10,946 nucleotides of DNA from JBHIBR01 sp046759145 [NCBI: Nitrospinota bacterium] (GTDB lineage Bacteria > UBA8248), in the NCBI GenBank assembly GCA_046759145.1, contig JBHIBR010000028.1, positions 1 to 10,946 on the forward strand. The letters run 5' to 3'. Below are positions 1 through 5,851 of the stretch, in pieces. Made by a program: the position numbers and the translations under genes. Below the pieces are notes generated by a model, which saw only the letters and a list, made by a program, of their open reading frames with translations, was not told the origin of the DNA and searched no databases. How positions within the stretch are numbered: the first letter of the stretch is position 1; the number at the start of each line of letters is the position of its first letter.

Positions 1-2
1 AC

Positions 3-215
3 CTAGCGCGCACGCGGCAGCTTGCCCGCTCGGCGCAGCCGACGCCTCACCTGCTCAAGAGATTCCCTCGGCTCCCGCGCCCGCGCTCGCGCCAGGCCGA
101 GGTCGTAAAGATCCTCCCAAAGTTCGGAGTTCTTCTTGAGGTCGATGAGGACGGCGGTCTTCTTCCCGTCCTCATCCACTACAAACTGCACTCCCTTCAC
201 CGCTCGATTCCTCAT
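3..215 (-). CDS. Antitoxin-like protein of a RelB/Phd-type toxin-antitoxin pair
   Basis: A 70-residue protein whose first part (VQFVVDEDGKKTAVLIDL, residues 9-26) resembles the N-terminal DNA-binding and dimerisation strand of small type II antitoxins, commonly written VVDEEGKKTAVVL. Next comes an acidic-aromatic helix (ELWEDLYDLGLARARA) and a basic, arginine-rich tail of the kind that wraps a ParE/RelE toxin. Such antitoxins neutralise an mRNA interferase or gyrase toxin and repress their own promoter. A GGAGAGG sequence lies five bases before the ATG, so the start is well supported. The stop codon is at the left edge of the window; in this family the toxin gene normally follows directly or overlaps, so it would lie just outside. 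No promoter is clear upstream. The family call is from memory of sequence pattern; a solitary antitoxin or a small regulator remains possible. Confidence 0.6.
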   Translation of the reverse strand: MRNRAVKGVQFVVDEDGKKTAVLIDLKKNSELWEDLYDLGLARARAREPRESLEQVRRRLRRAGKLPRAR

Positions 216-662
216 AGACGCCTCTCCCGCGCGTATGTCGAACTACTGACTCTGTGGTTTCCCGATAACGCTCATTTCTTGGCTTGCCGCCGCACAATAC
301 GCTTGTCCCACCTCGCTCATAAGCTATCGACGGGGCTGTGCACCCCGAACCCCCCTATGTTTTTTATACGCTATTCCGGCTGAAAGGCCAAGTCCCATTT
401 TTCCTCCAAGAGATCGCTGATACAGCACCCCATCATGCGGTGCGGACAAGCTTCCTCTCCCCGAGGGAGCGCACCCTCTAGTCGGTCGAGCTCCAGGGGA
501 TCCGGAGCGTCGCGGCGCGGCTTTCGAGGCTGCCGCACCCGGGGCCCGGCCATTATCCCGCCGGGAGGGGGCAGCCCGACACCCCCCGGGGGGGGCTCCC
601 GTGTTAAGCTCCGGGCGGAGGGAGGCCGAGGCAGCACCCCTGTGGCCAAGAGGAGGATGGAC
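216..662. other. Intergenic region without a convincing gene
   Basis: This stretch separates the antitoxin-like gene (minus strand) from the Kelch gene (plus strand). Positions 216-420 are less GC-rich than the rest and could hold divergent promoters, but I found no pair of -35/-10 boxes with good spacing. Positions 560-600 are an extreme G/C run with overlapping foldback options: AGCCC at 573-577 with GGGCT at 593-597, around a CCCCCCGGGGGG palindrome at 582-593. No T-run follows, so I do not call it an intrinsic terminator. Open frames cross the region on both strands, but their codon use is unlike that of the real genes. A 60-codon minus-strand frame at 371-553 is the least bad candidate and is not supported further. 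Confidence 0.5.
651..656 (+). promoter_or_regulatory. Ribosome binding site that selects a GTG start at 663
   Basis: A perfect AGGAGG lies six bases before GTG at 663, which is ideal spacing. The in-frame ATG at 657 touches the box directly and is too close to be used with it. The GTG start also puts a basic MRK directly before the hydrophobic signal-peptide core. Confidence 0.55.
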
Positions 663-1613
663 GTGAGGAAGGTCGGGATTGCCTTCGCGCTCGCAGGGTG
701 GTTGGCGCTCATCGGTTTGGGGACTCCCCAACCGGGGGAGGCCCAGGGACGGTGGCTCGCCAAGCGCCCCTCTCCGACCGAGCGCGGCGAGGTTGCCGTG
801 GCGGCGGTGGGGGAGAAGGTCTACGTGATTGGCGGGTTCGGGGGAGGGACGCGGAGGAGCCTGGTGGAGGAGTACGACACCCGGACCGACACCTGGCGGG
901 CGCGAGCGCCGCTCCCCATCGCGGTCCGCCACCCCGCGGCGGCTGGGATCGGGGGGAAGCTCTACGTGGTTGGGGGGTTCCTCCACAGCGCATGGCGCTG
1001 GCCTCCCGTGGGACGGCTCTTTGAGTACGACCCCACCGCCGACCGCTGGCGGGAGCGGGCCCCCATGCCCACGGCCCGGGGGGCGCTCGCGGCGGTGGCG
1101 ATAGAGGGCAAGCTCTACGCCGTGGGCGGAGTGGCGGAGGGAGGAGACACGGGGGCGCTCGAGCTCTATGACCCCAAGACCGACACCTGGCGACGCCTCG
1201 CTCCGATGCCGACCCCAAGGGACCACCTGGCGGCGGGCGCGGTGGGGGGAAGGCTCTACGTCATCGGAGGAAGGCTGGGCTCTTATGCCCGCAACCTGGA
1301 TGCGAACGAGGCCTACGACCCCAAGACCAACCGATGGGCGAAGCTCCCCCCCCTTCCCACGCCGCGGAGCGGCATCGCGGGGGCGGCGGTCGGAGGGAAG
1401 ATCTACGTCTTCGGGGGAGAGTCCACCGAGGGGACGTTTGACGAGAACGAGGCCTTTGACCCCGGGGCCGGGCGCTGGCTCAAACTCCCCCCCATGCCCA
1501 CCGCGCGCCATGGTCTGGGTGCAGCGGTAGCGGGGGGGCAAATCTATGTTATGAGCGGGGGCCGCACGCCGGGGGGCTCCTCCAGTGGCCTTAATGAGGT
1601 TTATGAGCCTTAA
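663..1613 (+). CDS. Exported Kelch-repeat six-bladed beta-propeller protein
   Basis: The 316-residue product starts with a signal peptide (basic MRK, hydrophobic residues 5-20, likely cut after Ala27), so it should act outside the cytoplasm. The rest is a chain of Kelch repeats, each with a Gly-Gly after a KLYVVGG-type strand and, later, a YDPxxxxW strand followed by a P-M-P-T-A-R-type turn. I count blades at about residues 39-84, 86-134, 137-182, 184-231, 233-277 and 280-316. The last blade stops at NEVYEP and lacks its final W-containing strand; the segment GRWLAKRPSP (29-38) at the mature N-terminus supplies it, so the propeller should close as a complete six-bladed ring. Kelch propellers bind proteins or sugars, and some bacterial ones are enzymes (N-acetylneuraminate epimerase NanM); I see nothing that fixes the ligand. 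The open frame extends upstream to 435, but that part is low-complexity and has no signal peptide. GTG at 663 fits the ribosome binding site best; ATG at 657 is the alternative. It stands alone, and no terminator hairpin is clear after it. Confidence 0.88.
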   Translation: MRKVGIAFALAGWLALIGLGTPQPGEAQGRWLAKRPSPTERGEVAVAAVGEKVYVIGGFGGGTRRSLVEEYDTRTDTWRARAPLPIAVRHPAAAGIGGKLYVVGGFLHSAWRWPPVGRLFEYDPTADRWRERAPMPTARGALAAVAIEGKLYAVGGVAEGGDTGALELYDPKTDTWRRLAPMPTPRDHLAAGAVGGRLYVIGGRLGSYARNLDANEAYDPKTNRWAKLPPLPTPRSGIAGAAVGGKIYVFGGESTEGTFDENEAFDPGAGRWLKLPPMPTARHGLGAAVAGGQIYVMSGGRTPGGSSSGLNEVYEP

Positions 1614-1673
1614 GGCTGGAACTAATTAAAAATTTTGGATCTAGGTTGAAAGAAGGGAAGGTATTTTTTGCTT

Positions 1674-1702
1674 TTGACTTTCGCTATATATTCGCCTAGA
1701 TT
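1674..1702 (+). promoter_or_regulatory. Candidate sigma70-type promoter for the radical SAM remnant
   Basis: TTGACT (1674-1679) and TAGATT (1697-1702) are separated by 17 bases, inside an AT-rich island (about 1618-1700) that stands out from the GC-rich surroundings. Transcription would begin near 1709, giving a leader of about 45 bases before the ATG at 1756. Matches are five of six and four of six to the consensus. The position directly upstream of a start with a good ribosome binding site supports it. Confidence 0.45.
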
Positions 1703-1755
1703 CCTCGCAGTCGGTAACAGTCGGGGAAGCCTGTAGAGGGGAGAAGGAGAACCCC

Positions 1756-2331
1756 ATGGACACCTCCACGAAACTCCGTCTCCTGGGCGGAAGCGCCATC
1801 GCCGACCGGGAGGGCTGGCCCCAAAGGGTCAAAGGGCTTCTCGGCGCCCGAACGCCGGGCGTCTTCCCCGTCCAGCTTCCGGGCGGGCACACCATGCCCA
1901 TCCTCTCCACCCTCATGACCAACATGCGCCTCCACCCCTTCGAGCTCGGGGAGCTCCCCTTCGACAGCCAGGGCAACCTGCCCCAGGAGCGCGACCTGAA
2001 ACTCGCCTGGGCGCTCGACCACCCGGAGCGATTTCCGCTGGACCTCGCGCGGGCAAGCCGGGAGGAGCTGCTGCGGGTGCCCGGCATCGGCCCCCTCACC
2101 GCCCGGCGCATCGTGGAGAGCAGGGCCCAAGGAGGTCCCCGATCCCTCGCCCGCCCCGGTGCCATCCCGGCCCGGGCTCGGCCCTTCCTCCTGCTGGGCG
2201 GCAGGCGGCTCGCTCGGAAGCTCCCGGGGGGGCCGGAGCCCCCGGGGGAGCAGTTCCGCCTCCTCCAGGGGGACGGGGAGGAGAAGCCGGGGCCTCTCGC
2301 CACCCACATCCCCCCTTGCGCCTTCCGTTAG
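1756..2331 (+). pseudogene. Internally deleted radical SAM/HhH DNA-repair-type protein (COG4277-like)
   Basis: The 191-residue frame joins two ends of a larger family. Residues 1-57 (MDTSTKLRLL to ILSTLMTN) resemble the N-terminus of radical SAM proteins with a C-terminal helix-hairpin-helix, where the segment equivalent to FPVQLPGGHTMPILSTLMT leads directly into the C-x3-C-x2-C iron-sulfur motif. Here the sequence instead jumps to PFELGELPFDSQGNLPQ (61-77), DLKLAWALDHPERFPLDLARA and the HhH motif LLRVPGIGPLTARRI (105-119), all typical of the C-terminus. The only cysteine is Cys188, so no [4Fe-4S] cluster and no radical chemistry are possible. The frame is open across the joint, and promoter, AAGGAGA ribosome binding site (1744-1750) and start are intact, so a short HhH protein may still be made. 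Full members have about 400 residues; here some 200-300 are missing. The last 50 residues are poorly conserved. The family assignment is from recognised sequence patterns. Confidence 0.6.
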
Positions 2332-2430
2332 GGGGAAGGGCCAGAGCCCGAGCACGTGAGCAGGCCGGACCCGCGTCCGGGGCCCATCCCGCGGAGGGAA
2401 CGACAACCTATCCCTTCGGGAGCGCCCTCG

Positions 2431-2651
2431 CTACTGGCCGTAGCGCTTCTCGTAGAACTCGCGGATCTCCCTGAGCGCCTCTTTGCTCATCCCCTCCTTG
2501 AGCCAGCGATGGCCCGGCTGAGCGAAGACGTACTTCTCCAGCAGGCGGTTGGCCCTCTCCTCCCCCGCCCCTCGCCGGAGCTCACAGACGCGCGGCCGGC
2601 CACGGTCGACCCGAAGCGCTCGACCAGCCCCCTGGCCGCGATGAACCCCAT
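2431..2651 (-). pseudogene. Frameshifted short coding remnant after the DapA-like gene
   Basis: Two adjoining stretches on the minus strand have strong G/C third-position bias but lie in different frames. The first starts with ATG at 2651, five bases after the DapA-like stop, and reads MGFIAARGLVERFGSTVAGR. The second ends at TAG 2431-2433 and reads ERANRLLEKYVFAQPGHRW, then KEGMSKEALREIREFYEKRYGQ. One missing base (or two extra) near 2580-2590 would join them into a protein of about 70 residues. The C-terminal part is a charged, probably helical tail. I do not recognise the family. It could be a decayed small gene co-transcribed with the DapA-like gene, the tail of a larger lost gene, or an intact gene with a sequencing error. 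Confidence 0.4.
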
Positions 2652-2655
2652 CCCC

Positions 2656-3633
2656 TCAGACCCTCGCAGCCACGTGGTCCAGCAAGCCGGCCGCGGCCAG
2701 AGCGTCGCGGAAGGCCTGGCGCTCCGGCTCCCGCAGGGGCACCACCGGCGGACGCGGCGGCCCCGAGGCAAGGCCGAGGAGGCGCGTCCACTCCTTCAGG
2801 TAGGCCGTGGTGCGCCCGTCGGGGCCCGTGGTGAAAAACCGCCGGCGCACCGCCCGCACGGGGTCGAGCTCGAAGTTGCGCTGCCAGGCCCCCGCCAGCT
2901 CTCCGGCCAGGGCCAGGTCGGTGTACTCCCGCATGGGCAGGTGGCCGGGGACCTGGTAGAGGTACGGGGTCGGCGAAGACATGTGGACCTGCTGCCCCAG
3001 GTAGGCCAGGTTCACCAGCCAGCGCTCCTCGTCCGGGTCGCTGACCACGATCCGGTCGCCCACCCGACGGCGCACCTCCATCTGGTGGGCCAGGCTCGGG
3101 ACGGCGTTCTTGATGCAGCAGATGTTCTCGATGTCGCACAGGCGCTCGATGAGGGTGGGGCTCAGGGTCAGGCCCGACTTGGGCTGGTTGAACAGCGCGA
3201 TGCCGCTCTCGAGCTCCCGCGCAAGGGTCTGGAAGTAGAGGAAGACCTCGTCGTCGTCGCGGGCCCCGTAGATGGGGTTGATCATGATGACGTAGTCGGC
3301 GCCCATCTCCTGCGCGTGGCGGCTCAGGGCGATGGCCTCGGCGATGCAGTGGTGGGCCGTGTGGGCGATCACCTGGGCCGAACCGCGGCTCTCCTCGCAG
3401 ACGATCTGCTGCACCCGGCGCCGCTCCGCGAGGGTGAGGGACCAGTACTCCCCCATCAGACCGCCGCAGAAGAAGCCGTCGATCTTGAGCTCTTCGATGC
3501 AGGTGCGCACGTTGGACCTAAGGCCCGCCTCGTCGAGCTCGCCGGAGGGGGTGAAGGGGGTGGTGAGGGCCGCCCAGACGCCTTTCATGCGGGCCCGACA
3601 GTACGCCTTGGCCTCGGAAGGTGTGTACTCCAT
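2656..3633 (-). CDS. DapA/NanA-family (class I aldolase) protein with atypical active site
   Basis: A 325-residue TIM-barrel lyase/aldolase of the dihydrodipicolinate synthase/N-acetylneuraminate lyase family. These enzymes bind a 2-oxo acid, usually pyruvate, as a Schiff base and add or remove an aldehyde. Visible landmarks are ALTTPFTPSGELD (22-34), GGLMGEYWSL (57-66), INPIYGA (118-124), LFNQPKSG (147-154) and CCIKNAV (172-178), in which Lys175 is the Schiff-base lysine. Two features differ from true DapA: the family GTTGE reads GLMGE, losing the two threonines that hold the pyruvate carboxylate, and the catalytic Tyr of LYNVP is Phe148. It is therefore unlikely to be a lysine-pathway enzyme, and its substrate is unknown. 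The C-terminal domain is complete and slightly longer than usual. GGAGG a few bases before the ATG supports the start. It follows the livKHM genes on the same strand after a 292-base gap, so it may have its own promoter. Confidence 0.85.
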   Translation of the reverse strand: MEYTPSEAKAYCRARMKGVWAALTTPFTPSGELDEAGLRSNVRTCIEELKIDGFFCGGLMGEYWSLTLAERRRVQQIVCEESRGSAQVIAHTAHHCIAEAIALSRHAQEMGADYVIMINPIYGARDDDEVFLYFQTLARELESGIALFNQPKSGLTLSPTLIERLCDIENICCIKNAVPSLAHQMEVRRRVGDRIVVSDPDEERWLVNLAYLGQQVHMSSPTPYLYQVPGHLPMREYTDLALAGELAGAWQRNFELDPVRAVRRRFFTTGPDGRTTAYLKEWTRLLGLASGPPRPPVVPLREPERQAFRDALAAAGLLDHVAARV

Positions 3634-3815
3634 CGCGCCGTCCTCCTCTCAGGTGATGCTTGCCGTTTTTCCTATGCGCTGGAATTGTTCGCCGAGCCCA
3701 GCCCCCCGTGCCAGCGACTGCCTCTTGCGAGTTCGCCATCCATCTGCGGCGGCAAATGGTGCTTCACCGGTTGGAACCATTTGGCCGATTACATCTGTAG
3801 AGAGACTCACTCCGA

Positions 3816-3844
3816 AGGCTAGCATCGGGTTCCAGGTCGGTCAA
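3816..3844 (-). promoter_or_regulatory. Weak candidate promoter for the DapA-like gene
   Basis: On the minus strand TTGACC (3844-3839) and TAGCCT (3821-3816) are 17 bases apart, in the 292-base gap between livM and the DapA-like gene. The -35 box is good (five of six), the -10 poor (three of six). A TGTAAT further downstream on the same strand is an alternative -10 with a weaker -35. The rest of the gap (3634-3925) shows no gene on either strand. Confidence 0.22.
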
Positions 3845-3925
3845 TCCCATTGGAAATCCGGTTCCCGGCTCAATTTCGGGAGCTGACTCACTCGTAGGGG
3901 CGAACCATGTGTTCGCACAACGCCC

Positions 3926-4855
3926 TCAGCCGAAATGCCGGTAGGCGACGAGCCCCCGCTCGTGGAGAAAGCCCATGATCCCCCGGGGGGCGAACACCAC
4001 AATGAGCACCATCAGGGCCCCGAAGATGGCCTGATGGAGGAAGGGAAATTGCGCCCAGGTGACCTCTGAGATCAGATACAGGATGAACGCCCCCAGCACC
4101 GGGCCCTGGACCGTCCCTCGCCCACCGAACATGGTCATGACCACCATCTGAAGGGTCAGGAGGATGCTGAAGACGGTGGAGGGATCGATGTAGCTGACGT
4201 ACCAAGCGTAGATGCCGCCCACCACGCCCGGGAAGATGGCGCTCAACATGAAGGCCTGCAACTTGCGCAGGGTGGTGTTGATGCCCAGGGCGCCGGCGGC
4301 CACCTCGTCCTCCCGGATGGCCAGCAGCTGCAGGCCGAACCGAGTGGAATTGATCCAATAGGTCACCAAGACCACGACCAGCGCCGTCGCCCCCATGGCG
4401 TAGTAGACCGACACGATGTCGCGGACCGGCGGCAGGTCGATCCCCAGGCCGCCGCGGGTGATGGGCTCCAGCATGGAAACGATCACGGCCATGAGCTCGG
4501 CCAGGCCCAGCATGGCGATGGCGAAATAGGGACCCCGCAGGCGCAAGCATGGGTACCCGATGAGGGCGGAGATGAGGAGGCTGCCGAGGCCCCCGGCCAG
4601 CGCGGCCGGCAGCCAGTGGACGGCCAGGTCCTTGATCAGAAGCGCGCCCACGTAAGCCCCGACGCCGAAAAACGCCACGTGGCCGAAGGAGATGTAGCCC
4701 ACGTAGCCGGAGATGATGTTCCAGCTCGTCGCCAGGGCGGTGAACATGAAGATCTGCAACAAAACGGAGGTGAAGTAGGGATTGAAGACGTGGGGAAAGA
4801 CAACCAGGGCCCCCAAGCCGGCCAGGGGCAGAAGCAGCCGCCGGCCGCCCCTCAT
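3926..4855 (-). CDS. livM: LivM-type branched-chain amino acid ABC transporter permease
   Basis: A 309-residue inner-membrane permease. After a basic start (MRGGRR) it is built of hydrophobic segments, about residues 7-20, 28-48, 54-75, 80-102, 108-130, 151-168, 202-222, 229-262 and 276-290. Family hallmarks are SGYVGYISFGHVAFFGVGAYVGA (49-71, a split G-rich motif), LRGPYFAIAMLGLAE (106-120), the cytoplasmic loop AIREDEVAAGALGIN (179-193) that contacts the ATPase, and MFGGRGTVQGPVLGA (242-256). LivM pairs with LivH to form the channel for leucine-type amino acids, or for amides and aromatic acids in related systems. Its ATG overlaps the livH stop as ATGA (4855-4852), which implies translational coupling. 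The frame is open far upstream of this ATG (to 5836), but that part runs antiparallel in register with livH and lacks membrane segments. No livG or livF follows; downstream lies a gap and then the DapA-like gene. Confidence 0.93.
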   Translation of the reverse strand: MRGGRRLLLPLAGLGALVVFPHVFNPYFTSVLLQIFMFTALATSWNIISGYVGYISFGHVAFFGVGAYVGALLIKDLAVHWLPAALAGGLGSLLISALIGYPCLRLRGPYFAIAMLGLAELMAVIVSMLEPITRGGLGIDLPPVRDIVSVYYAMGATALVVVLVTYWINSTRFGLQLLAIREDEVAAGALGINTTLRKLQAFMLSAIFPGVVGGIYAWYVSYIDPSTVFSILLTLQMVVMTMFGGRGTVQGPVLGAFILYLISEVTWAQFPFLHQAIFGALMVLIVVFAPRGIMGFLHERGLVAYRHFG

Positions 4856-5730
4856 TCGCGCGCCACTCCCAGCAGCCCCGAGGGTCGTACCAGCAGCACC
4901 AGCACGAGAACGGAGAAGCTGATCGCCGCGCCCGCCTCGCTGCCCAAATACAGCGTCCCGATGGACTCCACCGAGCCCAGGATCAGCGCCCCCAGGAAGG
5001 CGCCCAGGAAATTCCCCATGCCGCCCAGCACCACCACAGCGAAGCACTTCAGCAGGTAGGTGGGCCCCATCTCGGGATAGATGGAGAACATCAGACTGAC
5101 CAGGACGCCCGCGGCCGCGGCGAGGGCCGAGGCGAGCCCAAAGGTCAACAGATAGATCTGCCGGATGTTCACCCCGCAGACCTGGGCCACCTCGTGGCTC
5201 TGGGCGGTGGCCCGAATGGCCTTGCCCAGCCAGCTCCACTTCAGGAAGGCGAAGGCCCCACCCGTGATGGCCAGGGCCAGGGCGCTGCTCACCAGCCGCG
5301 GCAAAGGGAAGGCAATCCCGCCCAGCTCCCAGGAGCCCGTGAGGTAGGAGATGGCTTTGAAATCGGTGGTCCAGTGGTAGATGGCTAGGTTGACCAGGAC
5401 GAGGGAGATGCCGAAGGTCACAATGAACGAGGAAGTCTCGATTCGTTCGACGACGCGCTCCAGGATGACTTTTTGGATCGCAACGCCCAGGAGGAACATG
5501 AGCGGCGGCGCGAGCAAAAGACCCGCCAGGGGGCTCAGCCCCAGGGTGGCGAAGAGAAAGTAGGTTGTGAAGGCCCCCAGCATCAGGCTCTCGCCGTGGG
5601 CGACGTTGATGACGCGCATGACGCCGAAGGTCATAGTCAGGCCCAGGGCGATCAGGGCGTAGACGGCGCCCATCAGGAGCCCGCTGACCAACGCCTGGGT
5701 CAACATCCTGCCCGTTACGACCACATCCAT
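4852..5730 (-). CDS. livH: LivH-type branched-chain amino acid ABC transporter permease
   Basis: A 292-residue inner-membrane permease, the usual length for LivH. Landmarks are ALIALGLTMTFGVMRVINVAHGE (25-47, split), with the INxAHGE signature at 41-47; the loop AIRATAQSHEVAQVCGVNI (171-189) that binds the ATPase; and VVVLGGMGNFLGAFLGA (232-248). Hydrophobic stretches between these give about eight membrane spans. The ribosome binding site GGAGGGG lies about seven bases before the ATG. The stop overlaps the livM start by ATGA, so the two subunits are probably made in equal amounts. It follows the periplasmic binding protein gene after a 121-base gap that contains a strong hairpin, which suggests that less permease than binding protein is made. 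Substrate specificity cannot be read from the sequence; the family also takes urea, amides and aromatic acids. Confidence 0.94.
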   Translation of the reverse strand: MDVVVTGRMLTQALVSGLLMGAVYALIALGLTMTFGVMRVINVAHGESLMLGAFTTYFLFATLGLSPLAGLLLAPPLMFLLGVAIQKVILERVVERIETSSFIVTFGISLVLVNLAIYHWTTDFKAISYLTGSWELGGIAFPLPRLVSSALALAITGGAFAFLKWSWLGKAIRATAQSHEVAQVCGVNIRQIYLLTFGLASALAAAAGVLVSLMFSIYPEMGPTYLLKCFAVVVLGGMGNFLGAFLGALILGSVESIGTLYLGSEAGAAISFSVLVLVLLVRPSGLLGVARE

Positions 5731-5791
5731 GGTACACCCCTCCCCGCCGCCACCCGGCGCCTCCCCGGCGGCGAGCCGGAGCGCCCCGCTC

Positions 5792-5826
5792 TCCCCTCAC
5801 CCGGCGAGGCGCGCCGGGTGAGGGGA
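5792..5826. repeat. Perfect 15-bp inverted repeat between binding-protein and permease genes
   Basis: TCCCCTCACCCGGCG (5792-5806) and CGCCGGGTGAGGGGA (5812-5826) are exact reverse complements around a five-base loop (AGGCG). In the minus-strand transcript this forms a very stable hairpin 25 bases after the stop of the binding-protein gene and about 60 bases before livH. No clear U-run follows, so it looks more like a partial terminator or an mRNA-stabilising 3' structure, as found between malE and malF in enteric bacteria, than a full intrinsic terminator. Confidence 0.8.
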
Positions 5827-5851
5827 CCGGGGGCAAACGCGATTCTGTGGC

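Noticed and set aside
371-553. Small minus-strand frame of 60 codons ending in LLEEKWDLAFQPE
   Set aside because: The C-terminal end looks protein-like, but codon third positions are mixed, there is no ribosome binding site, and I recognise no family.
560-600. G/C-run foldback before the Kelch gene as an intrinsic terminator
   Set aside because: No T-run follows on either strand and several mutually exclusive pairings are possible.
324-1541. Minus-strand open frame of 405 codons
   Set aside because: Antisense to the Kelch gene; rich in Pro and Arg without any domain pattern.
2356-3822. Plus-strand open frame of 488 codons
   Set aside because: It lies antisense to the DapA-like gene in a GC-rich codon-shadow frame; its translation is repetitive in Val, Gly, His and Arg and matches no family, whereas the minus-strand protein is clearly recognisable.
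4856-5836. Upstream extension of the livM frame
   Set aside because: The extension overlaps livH in another frame and has no membrane segments; the ATG at 4855 overlapping the livH stop is the real start.
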